Origin: Novosphingobium sp. 9
Lineage (GTDB): Bacteria; Pseudomonadota; Alphaproteobacteria; Sphingomonadales; Sphingomonadaceae
DNA length: 64,000 bases
Direction of reading: 5' to 3'
Assembly (NCBI RefSeq): GCF_025340265.1
Contig: NZ_CP022707.1
Location: forward strand, 868,501 to 932,500
Each line of letters begins with the position of its first letter. The first letter of the stretch is position 1. The notes under the pieces were generated by a model, which searched no databases, was not told the origin of the DNA, and saw only the letters and a program-made list of their open reading frames with translations. The translations under genes and the position numbers were made by a program. Shown one piece after another: positions 8,110 to 17,048 of this stretch.

Positions 8110-10029
8110 TCAGTTCTCGCGAATAGCCTGCAGGAACGCCTCGCCATAGGCATCGAGCTTGTAGGCGCCGACGCCGCCGATCGCAGCCAGATCGCTGCGG
8201 CTGGCAGGGCGCGTCTCGGTCATCTCGCGCAAGGTGGCGTTGGAGAAGATGTGATAGGGCGGCACGCCCGCTTCGGCGGCAAGCGAGCGGCGCAGTTCGC
8301 GCAGCGCCTCGAACAGCGGATCGCCGAACGGATCGGGGCCATCGTTGCCGCCGCGACTGCCGCGCTTGCGGCGTTCGCTGCGCGGCGGCACGACGATCAT
8401 CACGCTCGCCTCGCCTTTCAGGATATCGCGTGAATCGCCACCCAGCGCGAGGCCGCCGTGCTCGGTCGGCACCAGACTGCCGCGCGCCTGCAAAGCGCGA
8501 GCGAGCGGCTTGAGCAGCGGGCGCTCGTCTTCGGTCAGGATGCCGAAGACCGAGAGCTGGTCATGCCCGCGCTGGAGCACGCGGTCGTCGCTGACGCCGC
8601 CGAGGACTTTCTCCAGATGGCCGAGGCCAAAGCTCTGCCCCGTGCGATAGACCGCCGAGAGCAGCTTGCGCGCGAGTTCGGTGACATCGTTGACCGATGG
8701 GGGCGTCAGGCAGTTGTCGCAGTTGCCGCAGGTGGCGGGCGGTTCCTCGCCGAAGTGGCGCAGCAGCACGGCGCGGCGGCAGGCGGCGGTCTCGACCAGT
8801 CCGGCGAGGGCATCGAGGCGCTGGCGCTCGCTGGCTAGGCGATGCGGCTCGATCTCGGACAGGCGCTGGCGGGCGCGGGCAAAGTCGTCCGCGCCCCACA
8901 GCATGATCGCCACCGAGGGATCGCCGTCGCGCCCGGCACGACCGGTCTCCTGATAATAGCCCTCGATCGACTTGGGGATGCCGGCATGCGCCACGAAGCG
9001 CACGTCGGGCTTGTCGATACCCATGCCGAAAGCGACGGTCGCCACCATCACCATGTCTTCCGAGGCCACGAAGGCGGCCTGGTTGCGGGCGCGCACTTCG
9101 GGGGAAAGCCCCGCGTGATAGGGCAGCACCCGGCGGCCGGTGTCGCGGGCAAGCCCCTCGGCCAGTTGCTCCACACGGGCGCGGGTGGAGGCATAGACGA
9201 TGCCGGGGCCGGGGTTCTCGTCGAGCACGGCCTTCAGCTGGCGCTGCACGGTCTCGCGCGGGCGGATCGCATAGCGGATGTTCGGTCGGTCGAACCCGGC
9301 GACGATCAGCCCGTCCTCGGCGATGCCCAGCTGCGTCAGGATATCGGCGCGGGTGTGACGGTCCGCCGTCGCGGTCAGCGCGAGGCGCGGCACGTCCGGA
9401 AAGGCATCCAGCAGCGGTTTGAGCAGGCGGTAGTCGGGCCGGAAATCGTGGCCCCATTCGGAGACGCAGTGCGCCTCGTCGATGGCGAAGAGCGCCACGC
9501 GCGCGCGCGACAGCAGTTCGCGGAAATGCGGCTGGCTGGCGCGTTCGGGGGCGACGTAGAGCAGGTCCAGTTCGCCCGCGCGAAAGGCGCGCATGGTGGC
9601 ATCGCGGTCGGTATCGGCGCTGGTGAGCGCGGCGGCGCGGATGCCGTTGGCACGGGCCGAGCGCAACTGGTCGTGCATCAGCGCGATCAGCGGCGAGACG
9701 ACGACGCACGTGCCGTTCAGCAGCACGGCGGGCAACTGGTAGGTCAGCGACTTGCCCGCGCCGGTCGGCATCACCGCCAGTGTCGAGCGGCCTTCGAGCA
9801 CGCGGCCAACCACCTGATCCTGCACGCCGCGAAAGCCCGAGAAGCCGAAGGTCTCGTGCAGCGCGCGCGAGACATCCTCGGGCGAGGGCGGCGGCCCGGC
9901 TTCGAGGATGGGGGCAGGGGCGAAGTCTTCGTAGTCGGCCACCGGCGCCCAGCCGTGGTCGCTGCCGTCATCTTCGGCGTACCAGGAGGTGGCGTCTGGC
10001 CAGTTGTCGTCGTTCTCGTGCTCGGTCAC
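8110..10029 (-). CDS. recQ: ATP-dependent DNA helicase RecQ
   Basis: 3'-5' superfamily 2 helicase for recombination and fork repair. Walker A MPTGAGKS lies at about 87-94, the DEAH box in FAIDEAHCVSEW at 184-187, and the zinc-binding Cys set near 397-435 (including CGNCDNC). The WH/RQC region and a C-terminal HRDC domain complete the usual RecQ order. Unusually, about 50 acidic, Trp/Asp-rich residues precede the helicase core. The 639-residue length is slightly above E. coli RecQ because of this extension. Confidence 0.95.
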   Translation of the reverse strand: MTEHENDDNWPDATSWYAEDDGSDHGWAPVADYEDFAPAPILEAGPPPSPEDVSRALHETFGFSGFRGVQDQVVGRVLEGRSTLAVMPTGAGKSLTYQLPAVLLNGTCVVVSPLIALMHDQLRSARANGIRAAALTSADTDRDATMRAFRAGELDLLYVAPERASQPHFRELLSRARVALFAIDEAHCVSEWGHDFRPDYRLLKPLLDAFPDVPRLALTATADRHTRADILTQLGIAEDGLIVAGFDRPNIRYAIRPRETVQRQLKAVLDENPGPGIVYASTRARVEQLAEGLARDTGRRVLPYHAGLSPEVRARNQAAFVASEDMVMVATVAFGMGIDKPDVRFVAHAGIPKSIEGYYQETGRAGRDGDPSVAIMLWGADDFARARQRLSEIEPHRLASERQRLDALAGLVETAACRRAVLLRHFGEEPPATCGNCDNCLTPPSVNDVTELARKLLSAVYRTGQSFGLGHLEKVLGGVSDDRVLQRGHDQLSVFGILTEDERPLLKPLARALQARGSLVPTEHGGLALGGDSRDILKGEASVMIVVPPRSERRKRGSRGGNDGPDPFGDPLFEALRELRRSLAAEAGVPPYHIFSNATLREMTETRPASRSDLAAIGGVGAYKLDAYGEAFLQAIREN

Positions 10030-10272
10030 GGAGGCAGCCTATGCCAGATGCGCCGGGGCGATGGGAAGGCGGTGCAGGCGGTCATGCCCCGAATTTGCCG
10101 CCCTCTTTTTCGGTGCTCTTTTCCGGCACCTTTACCCGCTGCTTCGGGTGCGATCCGGTGTTGCCCGGATGCCGCATTTTGCGCGGGCTGTTATGCCCAT
10201 GCCGAAACTCGGGCACTTTTCGCGGCCATGGGAGTTTTACCAAAGACGAATGGACAACAGGGAGTCTTGCTT

Positions 10273-10425
10273 ATGTCTGCCTACGTTTTCCGCAGCAGCC
10301 GCCCGCACGAGTCGGTGCTTCCTCGTTCGCACCGCGATGCGCACCAGCGCCTCAATACCTATGGCCCGATCCAGCCGATGGACCAGCCCGCCGGAATCCT
10401 GCGGCGCCTGTTCGGTCGGGGATGA
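10273..10425 (+). CDS. Small hypothetical protein, 50 aa
   Basis: Read from the sequence: ATG at 10273, stop at 10423-10425. A good Shine-Dalgarno (CAGGGAG) ends nine bases upstream. The basic product contains SSRPHESVLPRSHRD and YGPIQPM. I recall similar short proteins in sphingomonads but cannot confirm this. No domain, signal peptide or membrane helix is visible. It diverges from recQ and has about 200 bases of unassigned sequence after it. Confidence 0.55.
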   Translation: MSAYVFRSSRPHESVLPRSHRDAHQRLNTYGPIQPMDQPAGILRRLFGRG

Positions 10426-10625
10426 GAAGAGATCCTGCCGCACGAGCCGAGTCGGGTCGCACCACTTTCGTTCGGGTACGGCAAAGGTAAATTTTAAACG
10501 ATTGCATCCCTCGTCGATCCGCGCTCTCGCCCGTTAGGCGCGGCTTTGCGCTGACGCGTCCAGAACGCCTTTCCAGAGGCGGCGGGCGATTCTCTCCCGT
10601 CGTGCAGGAACGGGAGTATCGCGTT

Positions 10626-10841
10626 ATGGGTATCGACTGGAACGGCGCCTTTGTGCGGCGCCAGGAACTGCATGCGGCATGGCTGGACGAGCAGGCCTTT
10701 GCCGAAGATGCGCGCGCCGTGAAGGCGCTCGCGCGTCAGATGGGACGAGACACCGCGTCGGCGCTGGACGAACTCGCCGCGCGCGGTCTGGCCTCGGCGC
10801 TGGAGGTGCTTGCGATGCAGGATGCCGCCGCCGAACTGTAG
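10626..10841 (+). CDS. Small hypothetical protein, 71 aa
   Basis: Begins MGIDWNGAFVRRQELH; an in-frame ATG at 10602 would add eight residues. Codon use is strongly GC3-biased like neighbouring real genes, and the translation is helical and charged, rich in Ala, Leu, Arg and Asp. I recognise no family. A 124-codon frame on the opposite strand over the same region looks like a shadow. It is followed by a complex palindromic element. Confidence 0.45.
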   Translation: MGIDWNGAFVRRQELHAAWLDEQAFAEDARAVKALARQMGRDTASALDELAARGLASALEVLAMQDAAAEL

Positions 10842-10856
10842 TCCTGAAATCGTGGC

Positions 10857-11037
10857 CTTAGAGGCCATTTGAGAAATCGCGAAAGAGCGATTTCAGAGGC
10901 GGCACCGGCCCACGCCCCCACCCTGCCACCCAACGGTAGTATCCTGCGGGTGGCAGGGTGGGGGCGCCAAAAAGCAAAAAGGGGGCCGGTGCCGCGATGC
11001 GCCGTCAGGCGCATTCTCAAACGGGCTCTTAGAGGCC
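10857..11037. repeat. Nested palindromic element between convergent genes
   Basis: A compound inverted structure. The core is an 18-base perfect inverted repeat (10914-10931 with 10948-10965, GCCCCCACCCTGCCACCC type). Outside it, GGCACCGGCC (10901-10910) pairs with GGCCGGTGCC (10984-10993). Two small hairpins flank these (GAAATCGC..GCGATTTC, and ATGCGCC..GGCGCAT). The whole is bounded by a direct repeat CTTAGAGGCC at 10857-10866 and 11028-11037, the right copy covering the lysR stop. It may be a bidirectional terminator or a MITE-like element. Confidence 0.65.
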
Positions 11038-11940
11038 CGCGCTCAGCAGCCACTCGTGAAAGATGCGCACGGGGCGGGTTTCCAGCGCCTTGGGGCGGCA
11101 GATGAACCAGTAGCGATAGGGGCTGTCGACCTCGATATCGTAGAGGCGGGCAAGCCGGTCGTCATGCGCGCGGCGGAAGTGGTCGTCGTGCATGATGGCG
11201 ATGCCAAGGCCCTGCGCCGCCGCTTCCAGAACCAGCTGACCCGAATTGAAGCGGTCGACCGAGGCGGCCTCCAGCTTGTTCATGCCGATGGCGGTCTTCC
11301 ACGCATCGAGGCTTTCGGGCAGGTCGTTGTGGATGAGGAAGGTCTGCTTCGACAGCTTCTCGCGATCGGGAACCGGGCCGATCGCCTCGGCCAGCTCGCG
11401 CGAGACGATGGCGTAGACCTTGTTGTGATCGAGTTGCACCTTGTAGAAGGCTGGGTCCGGCTCCTTCGAGAGGATCACGGCGGCATCCAGCGTATCGCCG
11501 ACGCGGCCTTCGAGGTTCGATCCGGTGTCGATGTCGATGTGCAGGCGCGGGTGCAGCTTGCGCAGTTCGGGCAGGCGCGGGAACAGGCGCTGGCCGCCGA
11601 ACAGCGCGGGCACGCCCAGATGCAGGCGCAGCACCTGACCGCGATCGATCTGCGATTCCACCGCTTCGGCCAGCTCTTCCAGCTTGGGGCCGACGACATT
11701 GTAGAACGCCATGCCTTCGTCCGTCAGCTTCATCGCCTGATGCTGGCGTGTGAACAGCCGCTTGCCGGTGAAGTCCTCCAGCGCCGCGACCCGGCGCGAA
11801 AGCGCGGAGGGGCTGAGCGCGAGTTCGTTGGCAGCCGCCTTGGCCGATCCCAGACGGACCACACGGACGAATGCTTCAAGAGCGCGAAGGGGGGGGAGGC
11901 GACGAACGGGCAAGGTCTGTTCTTTTCTTCCGCTGGGCAC
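11029..11940 (-). CDS. LysR-family transcriptional regulator (GcvA-like)
   Basis: 303-residue LTTR. The N-terminal winged helix-turn-helix covers about residues 15-74 (LRALEAFVRV ... ANELALSPSALSRRVAALED) and the periplasmic-binding-like effector domain about 100-300. The sequence style resembles the GcvA/AmpR branch. The target is not evident: it sits 19 bases downstream of corC on the same strand rather than divergent to a metabolic gene, so regulation of a neighbour is not obvious. Its stop lies inside the direct repeat that bounds the palindromic element. Confidence 0.88.
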   Translation of the reverse strand: MPSGRKEQTLPVRRLPPLRALEAFVRVVRLGSAKAAANELALSPSALSRRVAALEDFTGKRLFTRQHQAMKLTDEGMAFYNVVGPKLEELAEAVESQIDRGQVLRLHLGVPALFGGQRLFPRLPELRKLHPRLHIDIDTGSNLEGRVGDTLDAAVILSKEPDPAFYKVQLDHNKVYAIVSRELAEAIGPVPDREKLSKQTFLIHNDLPESLDAWKTAIGMNKLEAASVDRFNSGQLVLEAAAQGLGIAIMHDDHFRRAHDDRLARLYDIEVDSPYRYWFICRPKALETRPVRIFHEWLLSAGL

Positions 11941-11959
11941 CCGGTGAAGGGCGCACGTT

Positions 11960-12886
11960 TCAGGTTTGGGGGTCTCTCGCCAAATCGTCCTCGGGCGGAT
12001 GAAGCCTGAGCCGGGAGACGTGGCGCTCGTTGCCGTCGATCACCTCGATACGCCAACCGCTGTCATGCTCCAGGATCGTGCCGACCTCCGGGACTTTCTC
12101 CGCGAGGACAAAGGCCAGTCCGCCCAAAGTGTCAACTGCTTCCTCAACTTCGGCGAGCCGGGTGTCTATTCTTTGCGCCACTTCTTCGAGTTCGACGCGG
12201 GCATCGGCCTCCCACATGCCGTTTTCCAGCGGCACCAGCAGGTCTTCGGGGGCATCGTCGTGCTCGTCCTCGATATCGCCGACGATTTCCTCGACCAGAT
12301 CCTCGAAGGTGACGATGCCGTCGGTGCCCGAATATTCGTCGATCACCACGGCCAGGTGGGTGCGGCGCGCGCGCATGTCGGCCAGCACGTCGAGCGCGCC
12401 GCGCGCCTGCGGCACGAACAGCGGCTGGCGCATCAGCACGGTCCAGTCGGCGGGCGGCGGCGCCTTGCGGGCGAGGATGGGGAACACGTCCTTGATGTGG
12501 ATCATGCCGCGAATCTCGTCGAGCGTCTCGCCATAGACCGGCATGCGGCTGTGGCCGTGCTCGGCAAAGGCCTCGATCACTTCGTCCCAACTGGCCGAGG
12601 CGGGCAGGGCGATGATCTCGCCGCGCGGGATCGCCACATCGTCGGCATCGTGTTCGGAAAAGTGCAGGAGGTTGCGCAGCATCTGCCGCTCGATCGGCGA
12701 AAGATCGCCCGATCCTGCGACTTCCGGAGTCTCGTCGCCCTCGTGATCGTCGATCACCTCTTCGAGGCGGGCGCGCAGCGACTGGTCGGCATCGGACTGG
12801 AAAAGCCTGCGGAAGACACGCCAGAGCGTGCCGCTACTGTCCGGTTCTCCCGAGCCGGTCTCGGTGGTGCGGCCATTGTCGGCCAT
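11960..12886 (-). CDS. corC: CorC/HlyC-type CBS-domain protein
   Basis: 308-residue cytoplasmic protein. It has an acidic N-terminus, two CBS motifs at about 80-210 and a C-terminal CorC_HlyC transporter-associated domain at about 220-300 (LGGLAFVLAEKVPEVG). The family modulates magnesium and cobalt efflux and usually sits next to ybeY and phoH, as here. It follows ybeY by 69 bases. In many alphaproteobacteria lnt comes next; here a LysR gene does. Confidence 0.9.
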   Translation of the reverse strand: MADNGRTTETGSGEPDSSGTLWRVFRRLFQSDADQSLRARLEEVIDDHEGDETPEVAGSGDLSPIERQMLRNLLHFSEHDADDVAIPRGEIIALPASASWDEVIEAFAEHGHSRMPVYGETLDEIRGMIHIKDVFPILARKAPPPADWTVLMRQPLFVPQARGALDVLADMRARRTHLAVVIDEYSGTDGIVTFEDLVEEIVGDIEDEHDDAPEDLLVPLENGMWEADARVELEEVAQRIDTRLAEVEEAVDTLGGLAFVLAEKVPEVGTILEHDSGWRIEVIDGNERHVSRLRLHPPEDDLARDPQT

Positions 12887-12955
12887 GGTGATGGAAATCC
12901 CCTGTAGAAGTGTCAGTTTCGATGCATTGCAGGCAATTGCGAAAAACGCCAGCCT

Positions 12956-13447
12956 TTAGGTGCGATCCCCATATGGGTCGGGAAGGTCGAGCAGGGCAAG
13001 CGCCTTTGTTTCGAGGGCCTCCATCGCGATGGCATCCTCCTCGGAAATCTCGTGGTCGAGCCCGGCAAGGTGCAGCAATCCGTGGACGATCAGGTGGCTG
13101 GCGTGATCGGCAACCGCGATGCCCTTGTCCGCCGCCTCGCGCGCGCAGGTCTCGAAGGCCAGCGCGATGTCGCCCAGCATGTCGGGGGCGCCGTCGGGGG
13201 CGAGATCGAGCAGGTCGTCGCGCTCCATCATCGGGAACGAGAGGACGTTGGTCGGCTTGTCCTTGCCGCGCCACTCGCGGTTGAGCACCTGCACTTCGGC
13301 ATCGCTGGTGAACAGCAGGCTGACCATCAGCCGCACGTTGTCGAGTTCGGGGGCGACTTGGGCCAGCGCCTCGGCGGCGCGTTCGGCAAGGTCCGGCCAG
13401 TCGGTATCGCCGGGCCAGGGTTCTTCGATGTCGATTTCGAGATTCAT
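12956..13447 (-). CDS. ybeY: Endoribonuclease YbeY (rRNA maturation)
   Basis: Single-domain metallo-RNase for 16S rRNA 3'-end processing and ribosome quality control. The H3xH5xH zinc motif is intact in HGLLHLAGLDHE near residue 125. I start at MNLEIDIEEPW (13447), giving 163 residues; the longer frame to 13519 adds 24 residues with no match to the family. It lies between phoH and corC, the usual company. A REP pair lies in the gap toward phoH. Confidence 0.93.
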   Translation of the reverse strand: MNLEIDIEEPWPGDTDWPDLAERAAEALAQVAPELDNVRLMVSLLFTSDAEVQVLNREWRGKDKPTNVLSFPMMERDDLLDLAPDGAPDMLGDIALAFETCAREAADKGIAVADHASHLIVHGLLHLAGLDHEISEEDAIAMEALETKALALLDLPDPYGDRT

Positions 13448-13546
13448 CACGTCCGTCCTAGCCTGTGGGGCGGAGCGAGGGAAGCGGGATGGCGGGGTTT
13501 TAATTCGTCCGCTGCCCACCAGCAGCGGAAAGGAAAGAGAAAATAG

Positions 13547-13628
13547 CTGGATCCCCGCCTTCGCGGGGATGACGAGGATGAAACGGATTTACCTATCTCT
13601 CGTCATCCCCGCGAAGGCGGGGATCCAG
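13547..13628. repeat. REP-type palindrome pair in inverted orientation
   Basis: Two 28-base copies, 13547-13574 (CTGGATCCCC...GGATGACG) and its exact reverse complement at 13601-13628, with a 26-base spacer. They sit in the 202-base gap between phoH and ybeY and could form one long stem in the transcript. Confidence 0.85.
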
Positions 13629-13649
13629 AGGCACAGGCGCAGCCTGCCC

Positions 13650-14699
13650 TCAATGCACCTTGGCGGCTTCGGCGGCGTCGAGCGGGCCTTCGTAGGCCTC
13701 GACGATGCGGCCGACGATCGGGTGGCGCACCACGTCCGCTGCCGTGAAGCGGGTGACGGCGACGCCTTCGATGCCTTCCAGCCGGTTCACCGCATCGGCG
13801 AGGCCCGACATGCGATCGCCGCCGGGGATGTCGACCTGACGCGGGTCTCCGCACACCACCATGCGGCTGTTCTGGCCGAAGCGGGTGAGGAACATCTTCA
13901 TCTGCTCGCGCGTGGTGTTCTGCGCCTCGTCGAGAATGACGAAGGCATCGGCCAGCGTGCGGCCGCGCATGAAGGCGATCGGCGCGATCTCGATCTCGCC
14001 ATTCGCCAGACGACGCTCCACCTGCTCGGGCGGCATGCAGTCGTACAGCGCATCGTAGAGCGGGCGCAGGTAGGGATCGACCTTGTCCTTCATGTCGCCG
14101 GGCAGGAAGCCGAGCTTCTCACCCGCTTCCACCGCCGGGCGCGAGAGGATCAGGCGCTGGACCGAACCGGTCATCAGCTGGCTGACCGCCTGCGCGACGG
14201 CAACGTAAGTCTTGCCGGTGCCTGCTGGGCCGAGCGCGAAGATCACGTCGGCCTTGGTCAGCTGGCGCATATAGTCGATCTGCGTCGCCGAGCGCGGCAC
14301 GATCGTCTTCTTGCGCGTGCGGATCATGATCGGCGGCACGCCGGCCCCGGCATCGCCGGTGATGATGCCTTCCAGCGTGGGCTCGGTGCTCATCGCGATC
14401 AGCGATTCGATGGCGCCCGAATCGAGGTCCTGCCCCTGTTCGAGACGGCGGTACATGCCGGTCAGCGTCTCACGCGCGCGGGCCACCGAATCGTCGGGGC
14501 CTTCGATCATGATCTTGTTGCCGCGCGCGGAAATGTAGACGCCGAGGCGGTTTTCCACCTGCACGAGGTTGGCGTCGAACTGGCCGAACAAGGCCCCCAG
14601 CAGCACGGGTTCGTCGAAATCCAGTTCGGCTCGGGCACGACGGTGGGTTTCGGGACGGAGTTGCGCCGGGTCTACGGCACGGGCTGCTTTTCGGGCCAT
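13650..14699 (-). CDS. phoH: PhoH family ATPase
   Basis: 349-residue PhoH-like protein. An N-terminal KH-like region (about 30-100) precedes the P-loop ATPase with Walker A GPAGTGKT and Walker [12 protein letters not shown]. The family is linked to RNA metabolism and commonly sits with miaB, ybeY and corC. The start [10 protein letters not shown] at 14699 is chosen because AAAGGAG lies just upstream; the frame to 14894 adds 65 unrelated residues. In transcription order it precedes ybeY. Confidence 0.93.
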   Translation of the reverse strand: MARKAARAVDPAQLRPETHRRARAELDFDEPVLLGALFGQFDANLVQVENRLGVYISARGNKIMIEGPDDSVARARETLTGMYRRLEQGQDLDSGAIESLIAMSTEPTLEGIITGDAGAGVPPIMIRTRKKTIVPRSATQIDYMRQLTKADVIFALGPAGTGKTYVAVAQAVSQLMTGSVQRLILSRPAVEAGEKLGFLPGDMKDKVDPYLRPLYDALYDCMPPEQVERRLANGEIEIAPIAFMRGRTLADAFVILDEAQNTTREQMKMFLTRFGQNSRMVVCGDPRQVDIPGGDRMSGLADAVNRLEGIEGVAVTRFTAADVVRHPIVGRIVEAYEGPLDAAEAAKVH

Positions 14700-14986
14700 G
14701 CGCTCCTTTCGGGGTTCTCTCGCAAAGGACAGATGGAAAACGCCATTCGTCCTGTCTTGAAGATGGCTCCGCACATCGCGCCGCGCAAGGGCGCCGATAG
14801 CGGAGAAAATCGTTTCATGGGGGATAATCGGTCGTTTCGGCGTCCTGTTACGCAACTGTAGCGCTGCTGCGACATTTCTTGCCACATGCTGCACTGCCGG
14901 TTCGATGCGAATTCAGCTTGGCGGGGGCAAACATGAATGCGTGGTCCCCGAACAAGGGGGCTCCGGAATAGAGAAGGAGAGCAACC

Positions 14987-15421
14987 ATGAAGAAGATCCT
15001 GATGGCCGTTGCCGCTGCAAGTGTCGCGCTGCCCGCGCTGGCAGCCCCTACGATCGCTTCGGCGCAGTCGCGTGCGGAAGTCCGTCACGACAATCGCGAG
15101 ATCCGCCAGGACCGCCGCGAACTGCGTCGTGACCGTCAGGAGCGCCGCGAGGACTGGCGCGACTATCGTCAGGCTCACCGCGACGTCTATCATCGCCCGG
15201 CCTATGCAGGCCCGCGCGGCTACCGCTATGTTCGCGTCGGCGTTGGCCACCGCTTCGCGCCTGCCTATTACGGCCAGCGCTACTGGGTGAACGACTATGC
15301 CCGCTATCGCCTGCCCGCGCCGCGCGCCGGTGCCCGCTGGATTCGCTACGGCAACGATGTGGTGCTGGTGAACACCCGCACCGGCGTGGTGCTCCAGGCC
15401 TACAACGGCTTCTTCTGGTAA
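14987..15421 (+). CDS. RcnB-family periplasmic protein
   Basis: 144 residues: a signal peptide (MKKILMAVAAAS ... IASAQ, cleavage near residue 27), then a very basic segment of Arg/Asp/Glu repeats (about 30-65), then an RcnB-like domain ending in IRYGNDVVLVNTRTGVV. RcnB in E. coli tunes nickel and cobalt efflux, but many alphaproteobacterial members have no known role. A strong ribosome binding site (AGAAGGAGAG) precedes the ATG and a terminator follows. It is monocistronic. Confidence 0.85.
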   Translation: MKKILMAVAAASVALPALAAPTIASAQSRAEVRHDNREIRQDRRELRRDRQERREDWRDYRQAHRDVYHRPAYAGPRGYRYVRVGVGHRFAPAYYGQRYWVNDYARYRLPAPRAGARWIRYGNDVVLVNTRTGVVLQAYNGFFW

Positions 15422-15466
15422 GCTGCCCTTATACAGACACCCAAGTACGTTCCCCCGTACGCAAGG

Positions 15467-15494
15467 AGGCCCCGGTTCGCGCCGGGGCCTTTTT
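15467..15494 (+). terminator. Rho-independent terminator
   Basis: AGGCCCCGG / CCGGGGCCT stem with a short TTCGCG-type loop and a T tract, 45 bases past the RcnB-like gene. Confidence 0.85.
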
Positions 15495-15581
15495 CGCATG
15501 CGACGAACGGGCTCAGTGGTCTGGCGAAACGGGCACCGCGCGCCGTTGCGGCAAGGCGGCGGCGGCGCTATCCCTTGCGCC

Positions 15582-16184
15582 ATGAACACGCTTCGCATCA
15601 TCGCCTGCTCGCTCGCCGCCGTCTCGGCGCTGGCTCTCGCCTCGTGCAAGGACAAGAGCGCGCCGCAGCCCGCGCCCACGCAAAGCGCGGCGCCGACCGA
15701 AGCCGTGGTGACGCGCCAGTCGCCCGAGGACTGGCTGAAGGCGCATTTTGCAGGCGATCTGCGCTCCGAGATCGATTCGCTGCGCTATGCCAAGGCCACG
15801 GTGGACCTCAATGGCGACGGCAAGGACGAAGTGCTGCTCTATGCGGGCGGCTCGATGCTGTGCGGCAGCGGGGGCTGCGACCTGATCGTGCTGACACCGG
15901 ATGGCGACAGCTGGCGCATGGTCGGCGATCTTTCGGTCGTGCAGATGCCGGTAGGCGTGCTCGACAGCAAGACCAACGGCTGGCGCGATCTGGCCGTCAG
16001 CGTGTCGGGCGGCGGGGCCGATGCGGGCGTGATGCGCGTGCCGTTCGACGGCAAGGCCTATGCCGACAATCCCACCGTCGCCCCTGCCGAGCCGAGCGAC
16101 ACCCTTGGCAAGGTGCTGATCCCGCAGGCCGAACTCCAGCCGCTTCCGGCGCCGGTTGACGGAGCGACAGAGGGCGCGAACTGA
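15582..16184 (+). CDS. Hypothetical lipoprotein
   Basis: 200-residue predicted lipoprotein. A hydrophobic signal is followed by the lipobox LASC with the acylated Cys near residue 21, and a Pro/Ala linker. The mature part contains VDLNGDGKDEVLLY, a calcium-binding-like repeat found in VCBS/FG-GAP proteins, and a CGSGGC pair that could form a disulphide. I start at MNTLRIIACS (15582); an upstream in-frame start at 15498 overlaps the terminator. Function unknown. Confidence 0.78.
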   Translation: MNTLRIIACSLAAVSALALASCKDKSAPQPAPTQSAAPTEAVVTRQSPEDWLKAHFAGDLRSEIDSLRYAKATVDLNGDGKDEVLLYAGGSMLCGSGGCDLIVLTPDGDSWRMVGDLSVVQMPVGVLDSKTNGWRDLAVSVSGGGADAGVMRVPFDGKAYADNPTVAPAEPSDTLGKVLIPQAELQPLPAPVDGATEGAN

Positions 16185-16202
16185 GGGCGTATTCTCCAGC
16201 TT

Positions 16203-16291
16203 CGTCATTCCCGCGAAGGCGGGAATCCAGTACGCCGGTTCGATACACGAAAAACGCGCGTGACTGGATCCCCGCCTTCGCGGGGATGACG
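16203..16291. repeat. REP-type palindrome pair in inverted orientation
   Basis: Copies at 16203-16230 (CGTCATTCCC...GAATCCAG) and inverted at 16264-16291, spacer 33 bases, between the convergent lipoprotein and hydrolase genes. Confidence 0.85.
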
Positions 16292-16352
16292 AAAAGAAGG
16301 CCGGGCTAGATAAGGCCTGAAGCTCGACCGCGTGAAGGCCGCAGCGCGTTGC

Positions 16353-17048
16353 CTATCGCGCCAGCCATTCGCGCAGGGCGGCGTTGACCGCCTCGGGGCG
16401 TTCCATCGTCGCCATGTGGCCGCAGTCGGCAATCTCGACATAGGCGCAGCCGGGGATCGCGCCTGCCATTTCGCGGGCGCGTTCGGGCGGGGTCACGCGG
16501 TCCTCGTCGCCGACCACCACCAGCGCGGGAACCGTGACGGTCGTCAGCGTCTCGCGCGAATCGATACGATCCATGATCGCCTGTTGCTGGGCCATGTACG
16601 TGCCAAGGCCGACGCGCTGGGCCATCTGCAACACGCTCTGGAAGATCGGCTCGGGGCAGTCGCGCGCGACGAAATGGCGCAGGCCGTTTCGCAGCATCTC
16701 GGCATAGCCGTTGGTACGGGCGCTGGCGATCGCCGCTTCGCGCAGGCGCGTGTCCCCCTCGGTATCGGCGCGGGCGCTGGTGTCGATCAGCGCGAGGTGG
16801 CTGACGCGTTCGGGCGCTTGCCGCCACACTTCCATCGTCACGTAGCCGCCCATCGACAGCCCGGCGATGGCGAAGCGCTCGGGCGCCGAGGCCAGCAGGC
16901 GCGCGGCCATCAGTGTGATCGAATCGTCGTTCAGCGTATCGGCGATGGAGACATCCGCCACATCGGCAAGCCCTGCGCGCTGGGCGGCCCACAGCGTCGC
17001 ATCGCAGGCAAGGCCGGGGACGAGAACCAGCGGTGTCTTCACGGTCAT
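16353..17048 (-). CDS. Alpha/beta hydrolase
   Basis: 231-residue alpha/beta hydrolase. The oxyanion region is [11 protein letters not shown], the nucleophile elbow GLSMGG carries the serine near residue 78, an acid is likely in [11 protein letters not shown], and the His is in [12 protein letters not shown]. Substrate unknown; it resembles 3-oxoadipate enol-lactonase-like carboxylesterases. Its ATG overlaps the miaB stop (ATGA), so it is translationally coupled to the tRNA-modification gene. Confidence 0.85.
   Translation of the reverse strand: MTVKTPLVLVPGLACDATLWAAQRAGLADVADVSIADTLNDDSITLMAARLLASAPERFAIAGLSMGGYVTMEVWRQAPERVSHLALIDTSARADTEGDTRLREAAIASARTNGYAEMLRNGLRHFVARDCPEPIFQSVLQMAQRVGLGTYMAQQQAIMDRIDSRETLTTVTVPALVVVGDEDRVTPPERAREMAGAIPGCAYVEIADCGHMATMERPEAVNAALREWLAR

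Noticed and set aside
8842..10425. 527-codon open frame antisense to recQ ending at the small ORF
   Set aside because: Only its last 50 codons, after a good ribosome binding site, look real; the rest is antisense to recQ.
14987..16184. Metal-resistance island from the RcnB-like protein and nearby lipoprotein
   Set aside because: No transporter or regulator accompanies them; RcnB-like proteins of unknown role are common in this group.
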